Source of the DNA: JASTVH01 sp042862465
GTDB taxonomy: Bacteria; Pseudomonadota; Gammaproteobacteria; Pseudomonadales; Oleiphilaceae
Assembly (NCBI GenBank): GCA_042862465.1
Contig: JASTVH010000001.1
Location: 310,001 to 374,000 of the forward strand
Length of the DNA: 64,000 nucleotides
Reading direction: 5' to 3'
Below are positions 41,926-50,570 of the stretch, one piece after another. Both the position numbers and the translations under genes were made by a program. How positions within the stretch are numbered: position 1 is the stretch's first letter; each line of letters starts with the position of its first letter. The notes below the pieces were generated by a model. That model worked only from the letters and a program-made list of their open reading frames with translations. It had not been told where the DNA came from and did no database searches.

Positions 41926-42885
41926 ATGCAGGTTACGGCCGGTCTGAAAAAACGCTGGTTCAGGTGGGTTGATCGTCGCGTCAGAATCACCGATAGCCAC
42001 ACCATGGGGCGTAACAACCTGTATATCTTCCTGACCCGGGAAGGTGGGCTGTTCGCGGTATTGCTGGTGGTGATGCTGCTGACCGGCATCAACTACCAGA
42101 ACAGTCTGATCTACCTCCTGACTTTTCTGCTCGGCACCATTTTTTTCGTGGCGATCGCCCAGACCCACAGTAATCTGATGGCCTTGCGGCTCACGCTCGC
42201 GGATGCCGGAGAAGGCTTCGCTGGGCAGTCATTGCCGTTTCGAGTACGCGTCTCCCAGGAAACAGACCAGTTGCGGCCTGCGCTGGCATTGGCTGTTCCG
42301 GATGGAGAGGCCAGGAGTCTGGAGCTGGTTCCGGGAGAGTCCCAGGACGTTCTGTTTGAGGTATTTGCCACACGACGTGGTCTTATCGATCTTCCCCGAA
42401 TCCGTATCGAAACCCGTTATCCGTTCGGTTTGCTCAAGGCCTGGGGCTGGGTGCGCTTTGCGTCCAAAGCGCTGGCTTATCCTCAGCCGCTGATGCCCCC
42501 GGAGCTCACTCGGGGTGCCACCCAGCAAGGGGAGGCCAGGGATATACCCGTAGCCGGACTGATGGATGAGATGACCTTGCGCCCCTATCGGGCTGGTGAC
42601 TCCCTGGCGCGCGTTCAATGGAAGCGTTTTGCGCGCAGCGGGGATATGGTCGTCATGGATTGGGAGGGCCCCCAGGGCACCCCGCAATGGCTCGATTATC
42701 AGTCCTTTCCCGGCGCGGATCCGGAGTTGCGACTGAGCTATCTGAGCTACCTGGTTGAAGAGTTCTCCCGCAATGATGTGCCTTTTGGGCTTCGATTGCC
42801 GGGATCGGTGGTGGATATCTCACTCGGGCCCCAGCATCGCAGGGAGTGCCTCAGGGCGCTGGCGCTGTGGAGATCGCCAACATGA
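41926..42885 (+). CDS. DUF58 domain protein
   Basis: 319 aa from ATG 41926 (the frame starts at GTG 41896, but this start has GAGAG before it). Two membrane helices near residues 40-85 (GGLFAVLLVVMLLTGINYQN, LIYLLTFLLGTIFFVAIAQT), then a beta-rich part and the DUF58 core (TLRPYRAGDSLARVQWKRFARSGDMVVMDWEG) near residue 215. DUF58 proteins are usually encoded with a MoxR ATPase and a TgpA transglutaminase; here tgpA follows with a 4-bp overlap, while the MoxR gene is not adjacent. The biochemical role is unknown. Confidence 0.88.
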   Translation: MQVTAGLKKRWFRWVDRRVRITDSHTMGRNNLYIFLTREGGLFAVLLVVMLLTGINYQNSLIYLLTFLLGTIFFVAIAQTHSNLMALRLTLADAGEGFAGQSLPFRVRVSQETDQLRPALALAVPDGEARSLELVPGESQDVLFEVFATRRGLIDLPRIRIETRYPFGLLKAWGWVRFASKALAYPQPLMPPELTRGATQQGEARDIPVAGLMDEMTLRPYRAGDSLARVQWKRFARSGDMVVMDWEGPQGTPQWLDYQSFPGADPELRLSYLSYLVEEFSRNDVPFGLRLPGSVVDISLGPQHRRECLRALALWRSPT

Positions 42886-44909
42886 CGCAGCGGCATGAGG
42901 TGATCAATGCCAAAAGCGTCAACAGCCTCTGCCTGGGGTTTCTGGCATTGCTGATACCGCTGGTCGGCCATATCGACAGTTGGTTATTGGCAGTCGCCGC
43001 CGTTTCGGCGCTATGGACCTGGTGGCGTTACCAGCGTCAGGCAGGCCCCCTTCGTGGGGCCGTGCGTTATGGTGCCGTGGCTGTATTGATTGGCATTTTT
43101 GCAGTGACCCAGTGGGGGCGCTTTACCGTCGATACAGCCGCGGCCTTTTTCGTACTGACCGTGGCGTTCAAATGGCAGGAATTCGAGCGCAAGCGGGATT
43201 ACTTCATCCTGTTTCTGATCCTCTGTTACCTCGCGGCTGTCGCATTTCTGTTTGAAAGAGACCTGATCTGGTCGTTACTGGTGATTGCCGGGGTCGTCTT
43301 ACTGTTTGTTGGCTTGCAGCGTCTGCTGGCGGGCCGGTCGGTACCGTTGGCCTGGCGGGACATTGGAGGCCTGCTGCTCAAGGTGGTGCCCCTGGTGGTG
43401 GTTCTTTTTGTCTTTTTTCCTCGGATGGGGCCGCTATGGAGTGTACCTCTGGTTTCGGAGCGTGCTCGCACCGGCCTGAGTGACCGCATGACACCGGGCG
43501 ATATCAGCGAGCTGGCCCAGAATGGCGAACGGGTCTTCCGCGTCACCTTTGGCGGCGAGGTGCCGCTTAAGAGCACGCTGTACTGGCGTGCGCTGATTCT
43601 CGACCGTTTCGATGGTCAGACATGGCGTCAGACCAGCCGAGGCAAGGGCCCGTGGCGTAGCTTGGGGCCCGTTAATACCAGTGCCGGAGTAGGGGAGCTG
43701 GGCGCCCGGGAATACGAAATTCTCATGGATCCAAGCTTCGAACGCTGGGGGTTCAATTTGCAGAATGCCCGGGCAACCACCACCAACGTCCGGGTGACGG
43801 AAGACGATCTGGTCCGCTTCCCGCGGCCGGTCGATACTCCGGTCAGGTACCGGCTCACGGTCGCGGGCCAGGACGCTGAGCGCGGCCTTGGCCACGCGGC
43901 CAGGCGTTTCTATACCCAGCTGCCGACACGGGGAAATCCCCGTACCCGGCAATGGGTCCACCAGCAGATTGATAAGGGCGCCACCGCCAAATCCCTGATT
44001 GAAACCGTGGCCCAGCGGCTGCGTAACCAGGCCTATTTCTACACCCTGAATCCGCCGCTCATGCGTGAAGATCCGGTGGATCAGCTCCTGTTCGACAAGA
44101 AGCGTGGTTTCTGTGCCCATTACGCCAGCGCACTGGCGTTTATTCTGCGCACCGCCGGCATTCCGTCTCGCATCGTTACCGGCTACCAGGGCGGAGAGTC
44201 CGGCCTCGATAACGCTTACCTGATCGTACGTCAGTATGATGCCCACGCTTGGGTGGAAGCCTATTTCGAGGGGGCCGGCTGGGTGCGATTCGATCCGACC
44301 GCCTGGATTGCGCCGGAACGGGTGGAGCAGGGGCTGGATGCGGCCCTGCAAGGCCAACAGGGGGAGGACGCACCCCTTTGGAGCGATCCGCGACAGTACC
44401 GTAATCTGGCTGCCATACGCTGGCTGACCCTTCGCCTTGATGCCATGAACTACTACTGGAATCGCTGGGTGGCCGGCTATCAGGGCGAGGACCAGAAGTC
44501 CCTGCTGGGAATGCTGCCGGGCAAGGCCGACCTGCAAAGCCTGGCCCTTTGGACTGCTGGTATCTTTGCGGGCTTTGTGGCCCTTTTCACTTTCGTCACC
44601 CTGTGGCGCGGTCGGCGCCGGCCGAGAGGTGTGGAATTCAAGCTTTACGCCCGCTGGATTAAGGGGCTGCGGCAATTGGGCGTCAGTCCAAAGCCGGGCG
44701 ATACCCCGTTGACCCTGGCGGAGAAGGCCGGATCACTGTATCCCGAGCAGGCCACGGCGCTGCGGGGGTACGCCGAGAGATTGAATGACCTTTTATATCG
44801 GCCCGGCAGCGAACGGGATCTGAAACGGCTGGAAACCCAGCTGAGGGTCTTGATGCGTTATACTCGCCGATCCCAACAGCATTCCCGGGAAGTGAACCAT
44901 GGCCGATAA
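42882..44909 (+). CDS. tgpA: TgpA-type membrane transglutaminase-like protein
   Basis: 675 aa from ATG 42882, overlapping the DUF58 stop. About five N-terminal membrane helices (DUF3488 region, residues about 15-190), a periplasmic transglutaminase-like domain, a further helix near 560 (LALWTAGIFAGFVALFTFVTL) and a C-terminal DUF4129 region. The papain-like triad residues are visible: Cys in KKRGFCAHYASALAFILRTAGIPSRIVTGYQGGE, His in YDAHAWVEAYFEG and Asp in WVRFDPTAW. In P. aeruginosa TgpA is essential. It is followed directly by holB (overlap 11 bp). Confidence 0.9.
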   Translation: MTQRHEVINAKSVNSLCLGFLALLIPLVGHIDSWLLAVAAVSALWTWWRYQRQAGPLRGAVRYGAVAVLIGIFAVTQWGRFTVDTAAAFFVLTVAFKWQEFERKRDYFILFLILCYLAAVAFLFERDLIWSLLVIAGVVLLFVGLQRLLAGRSVPLAWRDIGGLLLKVVPLVVVLFVFFPRMGPLWSVPLVSERARTGLSDRMTPGDISELAQNGERVFRVTFGGEVPLKSTLYWRALILDRFDGQTWRQTSRGKGPWRSLGPVNTSAGVGELGAREYEILMDPSFERWGFNLQNARATTTNVRVTEDDLVRFPRPVDTPVRYRLTVAGQDAERGLGHAARRFYTQLPTRGNPRTRQWVHQQIDKGATAKSLIETVAQRLRNQAYFYTLNPPLMREDPVDQLLFDKKRGFCAHYASALAFILRTAGIPSRIVTGYQGGESGLDNAYLIVRQYDAHAWVEAYFEGAGWVRFDPTAWIAPERVEQGLDAALQGQQGEDAPLWSDPRQYRNLAAIRWLTLRLDAMNYYWNRWVAGYQGEDQKSLLGMLPGKADLQSLALWTAGIFAGFVALFTFVTLWRGRRRPRGVEFKLYARWIKGLRQLGVSPKPGDTPLTLAEKAGSLYPEQATALRGYAERLNDLLYRPGSERDLKRLETQLRVLMRYTRRSQQHSREVNHGR

Positions 44910-45939
44910 CGACACGGTAACCTCAGCACTCGAACCCTTGCCCTGGCAGTCATCGGTCTGGAATCGTCTGGCCCGACAGCTTCAGGAGGACAATCTGGCC
45001 CATGCCCTGATGCTGTCTGGTGCGCGGGGTAGTGGCAAGCAGCAGTTTGCCCGCGGGTTGGCGGCGCTGGTGCTGTGTGACCGGCCCACGGTGGGGCAGG
45101 AAGAGGCGCGGATCTGTGGCGAGTGCAAGCAGTGCCACCTGATGTTGGCGGGGACCCATGCGGATTTTCGCCATGTACGGCCCGAAAGCAGTCGCTACGT
45201 CAAGGTGGATCAGGTGCGTGAGCTGGGGGAGCTGTTGTCACGCAGCCCGCAGGTGGCGCGGCGAAAGGTGGTGATTGTCGATACCGCAGATCGCCTCAAC
45301 ATCAATGCCGCCAACGCGTTGCTAAAGACTCTGGAGGAGCCGACCGACGACTCCGTTCTGATCCTGCTGCACGATAGTGGCGAGACGATCCTGCCAACCA
45401 TCCGCTCCCGCTGCCAGGTACACCGGCTGCCGTCGCCCAGCCGGGAACAGGGTCTGGCCTGGGTGAGGGCACAGGTGACGGATCAGGAACCCGATATGGC
45501 GGACCTGGAAGCTGTGATCCGGCAGTATCCGGAAGGCCCACGGTTGGCATGGGAAGCCTTCACAGCAGGGCATCAACACATCCGTGGCGAATGCCTGGAC
45601 GCCTTGAAAGCCTATATGAAAGGCCAGTGTCCGGTCTCCCAGGCCAGCCAGCCCTTTGTTTCGTTGGGCCTCGAAGAGAGCTTGAACCTGATGCTCGACT
45701 GGGCTCATGATGTCGCGCGACTCGCGGTCGCCGATCAGCCACCCCGGGAGCCCGCCGGCGCGGATATGTTCCGTTTTCTGGCCACGCGCAACCCTGGCAC
45801 CCGCATTCATGATCTGGCGGCTCGCATTCTGCGGCTGCGCAAAGGCCTGGACTACAATATCAATCCGGAACTGGCGGTATCTGAACTGTTGATGGGGTGG
45901 CGGGAGCTCATGCCCCGCAAGGTGCAGCCCGGTCGGTGA
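44899..45939 (+). CDS. holB: DNA polymerase III subunit delta'
   Basis: 346 aa. AAA+ clamp-loader subunit. A P-loop-like GARGSGKQQFARGLA (near residue 35) is followed by four cysteines of the zinc module (VLCDRP, then ICGECKQCH), VDTADRLNINAANALLKTLEEP and the SRC motif TIRSRCQVHRL. The C-terminal collar domain is present (TRNPGTRIHDLAARILRLRKGLDYNINPEL). tmk, often upstream, is absent; instead holB overlaps tgpA. pilZ follows after about 200 bp, as in Pseudomonas. Confidence 0.94.
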   Translation: MADNDTVTSALEPLPWQSSVWNRLARQLQEDNLAHALMLSGARGSGKQQFARGLAALVLCDRPTVGQEEARICGECKQCHLMLAGTHADFRHVRPESSRYVKVDQVRELGELLSRSPQVARRKVVIVDTADRLNINAANALLKTLEEPTDDSVLILLHDSGETILPTIRSRCQVHRLPSPSREQGLAWVRAQVTDQEPDMADLEAVIRQYPEGPRLAWEAFTAGHQHIRGECLDALKAYMKGQCPVSQASQPFVSLGLEESLNLMLDWAHDVARLAVADQPPREPAGADMFRFLATRNPGTRIHDLAARILRLRKGLDYNINPELAVSELLMGWRELMPRKVQPGR

Positions 45940-46140
45940 ATCCGGTGCGGTAAGGCTGGCAACTGGGCGCTAAACGTCTAGAATTACCGCTAGGGCAGTG
46001 ACCGAGTAAACTGACAGGCGCTGCGCTTCGAATAAAGAGTATCAATACAGCAGTCCGATGGTAGACAAACCGGCCGCCATTAGCGGCATACTGGGCAGTG
46101 TCATGACAGGTTTGCCATCGGCCCGGAAAAGGTAGGGAGT
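45940..46140. other. spacer between holB and pilZ
   Basis: About 200 bp. A short frame (ATG at 46060, 25 codons, TAG before pilZ) lacks a ribosome-binding site and family features. The GAATAAAGA/AGTATC stretch near 46030 may include a promoter. No repeat seen. Confidence 0.4.
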
Positions 46141-46491
46141 ATGGGGCCCGGAATCGGTGCTAGAAGCGGGATATTAACGCTGACAATCAAGGACAAGGCG
46201 GTGCTCTACGCTGCCTACATGCCTTTTGTGCGCAATGGCGGGCTGTTCATTCCCACCCAGAAGACTTATCACCTGGGCGATGAGGTTTTCCTGTTGCTGA
46301 ATCTGATGGATGAGCCGGAGAAGATTCCCGTTGCCGGCAAGGTGGTTTGGGTCACGCCCAAAGGCGCGCAGGGCAACCGTGCCGCCGGCATCGGCGTGCA
46401 GTTCAACGATGACGATGAAACCGCGCGTACCAAAATTGAGGCCTACCTGGCGGGTGCACTGGGATCCGATCGCCCGACGCATACCATGTAA
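46141..46491 (+). CDS. pilZ: type IV pilus protein PilZ
   Basis: 116 aa, ATG after AGGTAGGGAG; an in-frame stop lies just upstream. ILTLTIKDKAVLYAAYMPFVRNGGLFIPT is the PilZ start known from pseudomonads, and the rest is a small beta-barrel (VAGKVVWVTPKGAQGNRAAGIGVQF). The c-di-GMP residues RxxxR and (D/N)xSxxG are missing: the site reads NGGLFIPT. This matches the founding PilZ, which is needed for pilus assembly by working with PilB and FimX rather than by binding c-di-GMP. Neighbours (holB before it) also match the known pilZ locus. Confidence 0.92.
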   Translation: MGPGIGARSGILTLTIKDKAVLYAAYMPFVRNGGLFIPTQKTYHLGDEVFLLLNLMDEPEKIPVAGKVVWVTPKGAQGNRAAGIGVQFNDDDETARTKIEAYLAGALGSDRPTHTM

Positions 46492-46534
46492 GTTGAAGTT
46501 TTTTCTTTCCCATAACAGCCGATAATCGGGGCTC

Positions 46535-47407
46535 ATGAGCGCTACCCCTTCGCAGCCCAATGCTGTCCGTTACCCATTGCAGCGGCTTGATCTGGCCGCG
46601 CTTGAATGGGGGCCTGCCGACGGCAAGCCCCTGATTGCCCTTCATGGCTGGCTCGACAACGCCGCCAGCTTCAACGTCCTGGCGCCCTTACTGCTTTCCG
46701 GACGGCGAGTGATTGCGATCGATTTGCCGGGGCACGGTTACTCCGATCATCGCTCCGCGGATACGCACTATCTGATGGTGGAAGCGGTCCAGGAACTCGC
46801 GGATCTGGTGCGGCGGTATTTCGAGCCGCCGATTGACCTGCTCGGGCATTCGCTTGGCGGTATCATTGCCAGTCTTTACGCTGCCAGTTTTCCGGAGCAG
46901 GTCGGGCGCCTGGCCATGATTGACAGTCTTGGGCCCTATGTCGCGGACGAAAAAGAGTTCGCGCGCCGCCTTCGCAAGGGCTTTGGCCGTGCGTTGGAAG
47001 GTGCCCGCTCATCCTTGCCCGTCTACGCCACCCGTGAGGAGGCTTACGCCACGCGAATCGAAGGCGGATTGCCCCTTTCCCCCAAGGCGGCCGAAGCGAT
47101 TGTGACCCGCAACCTGCGTGAATGCGAGGGAGGCTGGACCTGGCGTACCGACCGACGACTACGGTGGCCGTCCCCGGTCATGCTGACGGAAGGCCAGGTG
47201 CGGGGCTATCTTTCGGCCATCGAGTGCCCGGTGCTTCTGGCCTTGGGCGAAGACGGCATGATGGCGCAAAATGAGCGTATCCGCGCCCGCTCCGAGTGTA
47301 TTGCGAATCTGCAGACTGTGACCGTCGCCGGGGGGCATCACTGCCATCTGGATGGGGATGTGGATACCCTGGGCAAGCATCTCAGGCATTTTTATCAGGA
47401 CGATTAA
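46535..47407 (+). CDS. alpha/beta hydrolase
   Basis: 290 aa. Cytoplasmic hydrolase with oxyanion motif HGWLDNAASFNVLAPLL, VIAIDLPGHGYSD, nucleophile GHSLGG (Ser106), and the catalytic His in AGGHHCHLDGD near the C-terminus. The fold is of the BioH/carboxylesterase/haloalkane-dehalogenase kind, but no substrate is indicated. The DUF4892 gene starts 3 bp after its stop, so it is probably co-transcribed with it and with the patatin gene that follows. Confidence 0.88.
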   Translation: MSATPSQPNAVRYPLQRLDLAALEWGPADGKPLIALHGWLDNAASFNVLAPLLLSGRRVIAIDLPGHGYSDHRSADTHYLMVEAVQELADLVRRYFEPPIDLLGHSLGGIIASLYAASFPEQVGRLAMIDSLGPYVADEKEFARRLRKGFGRALEGARSSLPVYATREEAYATRIEGGLPLSPKAAEAIVTRNLRECEGGWTWRTDRRLRWPSPVMLTEGQVRGYLSAIECPVLLALGEDGMMAQNERIRARSECIANLQTVTVAGGHHCHLDGDVDTLGKHLRHFYQDD

Positions 47408-47410
47408 AAC

Positions 47411-48319
47411 ATGCACCGATACAGCGAATCCGTCGTTTTCCGACTCGTGCTGGTTTGGCTCCTGGTCCTCCTGGCGGGGCCGGCCATGGCACAGATCCAG
47501 CCTTTCCCCCACACCACCGTGCTTGAACGTGACCACCTCAGTGACGACGACTATCGGGTGATGATGGGAGCGGTCAACGAAATTGGCAGTGATTTGCGGG
47601 TTGAGAGTGAGTTCCGGATTCCGGTGGAAGGCGAGCAGCGCCTGTTTTCCGTCAAGCAGGGTTATGGGCTGGACCAGGTGGCCGACCATTATCGCCGCGA
47701 ACTGGAACGGGTCAACGGGAAAATCCTTTATCAATGCGAAGGGCTGGATTGTGGCAGCAGTAATGTCTGGGCAATTCGCGTTTTTGGCAAGGCATCGCTA
47801 TACGGGCGAGACAAGCAGCAACGTTACACAGTGGCAGCCTGGAGGGATGATCATAACCATACCCGATTACTTTTGCTGTATTTGGTGCAGCGGGGCAACC
47901 GTGAGATCCAGGTCTATGAGCAGCAACTGAAGCCGGAAAACGGGGCGCTGATTCCTGGCGCCGATCTGGCCGAGAAGCGCCTGCTTGGACCGTTCGTGGT
48001 GTCCTACACGGCGCAAGACAAAGCGGTGTCCCTGAATTTGAGCGACGCCGTGCGTAACGATATTCTGGAACTCTCGAAGCGTTACCCGGCCGCCAGGATT
48101 GCCCTGGTGGGGCACAGCGGCCTCGGCGACGCCTCCATCGATACCCTGGAATCCCAATCGGATGCGGCCATTGACGCGCTTGCAGGGCAATTGACGGATG
48201 CGGGTATTTCGGCGGCACGATTACAATCCATCAATGCCGGTCCTTTCATGCCCGCGTTCGAAAGCGAACGGCAGGGAGCACGGGTGGAAGTGCTCCTGCT
48301 GCGGGAGGCAAAGGAATGA
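47411..48319 (+). CDS. secreted DUF4892 protein with OmpA-like end
   Basis: 302 aa. Signal peptide (to about residue 28, GPAMAQIQP). The central part (YRVMMGAVNEIGSDLRVESEFR and VKQGYGLDQVADHYRRELE) matches the DUF4892 type. The C-terminal about 75 residues (ALVGHSGLGDASIDTLESQS to VEVLLL) have the OmpA-like fold pattern (VGHS.lGD, NAGPFMP, RxxxRVEVLL), which often binds peptidoglycan. It overlaps the patatin gene by 4 bp. Possibly an envelope-attached protein; function unknown. Confidence 0.75.
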   Translation: MHRYSESVVFRLVLVWLLVLLAGPAMAQIQPFPHTTVLERDHLSDDDYRVMMGAVNEIGSDLRVESEFRIPVEGEQRLFSVKQGYGLDQVADHYRRELERVNGKILYQCEGLDCGSSNVWAIRVFGKASLYGRDKQQRYTVAAWRDDHNHTRLLLLYLVQRGNREIQVYEQQLKPENGALIPGADLAEKRLLGPFVVSYTAQDKAVSLNLSDAVRNDILELSKRYPAARIALVGHSGLGDASIDTLESQSDAAIDALAGQLTDAGISAARLQSINAGPFMPAFESERQGARVEVLLLREAKE

Positions 48320-49524
48320 ATCAGACCGAGATCACAACTTCCGGACTAAAAACCAGCGAGGACAAGCCCGGCACCGGCAAAACGGTCGCCCTGGTGCTGG
48401 GAAGCGGCGGTGCCCGCGGTTATGCGCACATTGGCGTTATTGAAGTGCTGGCGGAGCAGGGCTACACCATCAAGGCCATTTCAGGCTGTTCCATGGGCGC
48501 GTTGATTGGCGGCTTGTTCGCGACCGGCAAGATGCAGAATTACAAGGACTGGGTCACCGGGCTGGGGCAGTTCGATCTGATCAAGCTGCTGGACCTCTCC
48601 CTGTCATCCCCCGGCGCAATCCGCGGCGAGAAAATTTTCGGGGTCCTTGAGCAAATGATTGGCGATACCCGCATCGAGGACCTTCCGTTGGCTTATACGG
48701 CGGTAGCCACCGACCTGCTGGCGCATAAGGAAATCTGGTTTCAGGAAGGCAGCCTGCTGCAGGCGATTCGCGCCTCGATTGCCATTCCCAGCGTCTTCAC
48801 CCCGGTCCTGATGAACGGACGGGTTCTGGTGGACGGCGGCGTCATAGATCCTTTGCCCATCAGCCCAACGGTTGCAGCGCATGCCGATCTGATCGTAGCC
48901 GTGAACCTCGCCGGTGATGCGGATCCGGATCTCAATCCGCCGGAAGAACGGGGAGAGGTGGTCGAAGCCGGAGAGGCTGGTGGCAAAGCGGACAAGAAAC
49001 CGGCCAAAGCGGGTAAGGACAAAAAAGCCGAAGCGGACTCGGCGAAGAAAGAATCGCAATCGCTGGACGACATGATCGATCCCACCCACGAGGCGGACAC
49101 TCCGGACAGTGAATGGCTCAACCGGATTAAGCACCGGGTGGGCCAATGGTTCGATGTCGATGCCTGGCGCTCGGATGATTCCCGGAGTGAGGAAGAAGCG
49201 CTGGCAAAGGCCAATAAAAAAGGCGGGGAAAACCAGGTAAAGGACGTGGCTCAGCCGATCAGCCTGCAAAAGTTGGGGCTTGGCAAATTCGATATCATGA
49301 ACCTGACCCTTGAAACGCTTCAGAGCAGCCTGACCCGCTACAAGGTCGCGGGTTATCCCCCGGATATCCTGATCAACATTCCAAAGAACGTATGCCGCAC
49401 TTTCGATTACCACAAGGCGCCGGAACTGATTTACATGGGGCGCCAGTTGGCCAAGCAGACCCTCGAAGAACATCGTAAGCGCCATAACCGGGCAAATACG
49501 GTTCCCATGTGGCCGGGCGAGTAG
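48316..49524 (+). CDS. patatin-like phospholipase family protein (RssA-like)
   Basis: 402 aa. VALVLGSGGARGYAHIGVIEVL is the oxyanion loop, GCSMGA has the nucleophile Ser59, and the DGG dyad Asp is Asp173 (RVLVDGGVIDPLPI). A cytoplasmic serine-aspartate lipase-like enzyme. After the core a charged Lys/Ala/Glu-rich insertion (GGKADKKPAKAGKDKKAEAD, about residues 220-250) is unusual and may be disordered. The C-terminal part is helical. It overlaps the DUF4892 gene by 4 bp, so the two are translationally coupled. Substrate unknown. Confidence 0.88.
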   Translation: MNQTEITTSGLKTSEDKPGTGKTVALVLGSGGARGYAHIGVIEVLAEQGYTIKAISGCSMGALIGGLFATGKMQNYKDWVTGLGQFDLIKLLDLSLSSPGAIRGEKIFGVLEQMIGDTRIEDLPLAYTAVATDLLAHKEIWFQEGSLLQAIRASIAIPSVFTPVLMNGRVLVDGGVIDPLPISPTVAAHADLIVAVNLAGDADPDLNPPEERGEVVEAGEAGGKADKKPAKAGKDKKAEADSAKKESQSLDDMIDPTHEADTPDSEWLNRIKHRVGQWFDVDAWRSDDSRSEEEALAKANKKGGENQVKDVAQPISLQKLGLGKFDIMNLTLETLQSSLTRYKVAGYPPDILINIPKNVCRTFDYHKAPELIYMGRQLAKQTLEEHRKRHNRANTVPMWPGE

Positions 49525-49612
49525 TCCCCCGGGCTTGCTCTTAGGTGTTGGAAGTCGTCCGGTATGGAATCGAACGTTCCCGGAGCATTGGGGGGTCAGG
49601 GCGCTTTTCGGG

Positions 49613-49618
49613 TATACT
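49613..49618 (+). promoter_or_regulatory. candidate -10 box for prmB
   Basis: TATACT 20 bp before ATG 49638. The -35 region (TTGGGG, 49588-49593, about 19 bp upstream) is weak. The patatin gene ends 89 bp before, so a separate promoter for prmB-aroC is plausible. Confidence 0.35.
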
Positions 49619-49637
49619 CTGGCGCCCACTTGTGACA

Positions 49638-50558
49638 ATGGCGATGGATATGACGACGGTCGACGCCTCCGATGCGTTAACTTCCCTGAAAACGGTACGC
49701 GATTGGCTGCGTTATGCGGTTTCCCGTTTCAATCAGGCGGATATTTTTTACGGGCACGGTACCGACAATCCCTGGGATGAGGCGGTACAGCTGATTCTGC
49801 CCAGCCTGCATCTGCCGATGGAGGACAACGCAGTCTTTCTCGATGCCCGGTTGACCTCCGCGGAGCGCCAACTGCTTCAGCGCCGGATTGAACTGCGTAC
49901 TTGCGAACGTATTCCGGTTCCTTATCTGACCGGTGAGGCCTGGTTCATGGGGCTGCCGTTCAATGTGGATTCCCGCGTCCTCATTCCGCGCTCGCCGCTG
50001 GGTGAATTGCTGGTGAACCAGGTGGAACCCTGGCTGGGTGGGCGTCCGGTCCATCGTATCCTGGATCTGTGTACCGGGAGCGGTTGCATCGGTATCGCGG
50101 CGGCTTACGCGTTTCCCGAAGCGCAGGTCGATCTGTCAGACCTCTGTGACGAGGCCCTGTCGGTCGCCCGGTCGAATATCGAACGCCACGGCCTGCAGAA
50201 TCGGGTTCGTGCCATCGAATCGGATTTGTTTGAGCATCTGGACGGCCCCTACGATCTGATCCTGAGCAACCCCCCTTACGTAGATGCCGAGGATCTGGCT
50301 GCCATGCCGCCGGAGTTCCAGCACGAGCCCAAGCTGGCCCTGGCTGCCGGGGATGACGGGCTGGACATTGTCCGTCGCATGCTGGACGAGGCCCCCAGGG
50401 TCCTGGGTCCCGACGGGTTGATGATCGTAGAGGTGGGGAATAGCCAGGCCGCCATGGAGGCCGCGTTCCCGAATTTGCCACTGGCCTGGCTCGAATTCGA
50501 GCAGGGCGGTGAGGGGGTCTTCGCCCTGGACGCGAAAGATCTGGTTTCGACTGAATAA
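49638..50558 (+). CDS. prmB: ribosomal protein uL3 glutamine methyltransferase PrmB
   Basis: 306 aa from ATG 49638; ATGs at 49644 and 49650 and an earlier TTG-type start in the frame are alternatives, since none has a clear ribosome-binding site. It methylates a glutamine of ribosomal protein uL3. The N-terminal ADIFYGHGTDNPWDEAVQLIL is typical for PrmB. The SAM site follows (ILDLCTGSGCIGIAAAYAFP), and the NPPY motif (DLILSNPPYVDAEDL) binds the glutamine. aroC follows 12 bp later, as in many gammaproteobacteria. Confidence 0.92.
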   Translation: MAMDMTTVDASDALTSLKTVRDWLRYAVSRFNQADIFYGHGTDNPWDEAVQLILPSLHLPMEDNAVFLDARLTSAERQLLQRRIELRTCERIPVPYLTGEAWFMGLPFNVDSRVLIPRSPLGELLVNQVEPWLGGRPVHRILDLCTGSGCIGIAAAYAFPEAQVDLSDLCDEALSVARSNIERHGLQNRVRAIESDLFEHLDGPYDLILSNPPYVDAEDLAAMPPEFQHEPKLALAAGDDGLDIVRRMLDEAPRVLGPDGLMIVEVGNSQAAMEAAFPNLPLAWLEFEQGGEGVFALDAKDLVSTE

Positions 50559-50570
50559 GAAGCGACGACG

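Noticed and set aside
46060..46137. 25-codon frame just before pilZ, in the same reading frame
   Set aside because: No ribosome-binding site; the stop separates it from pilZ. It could be a leader peptide but nothing supports this.
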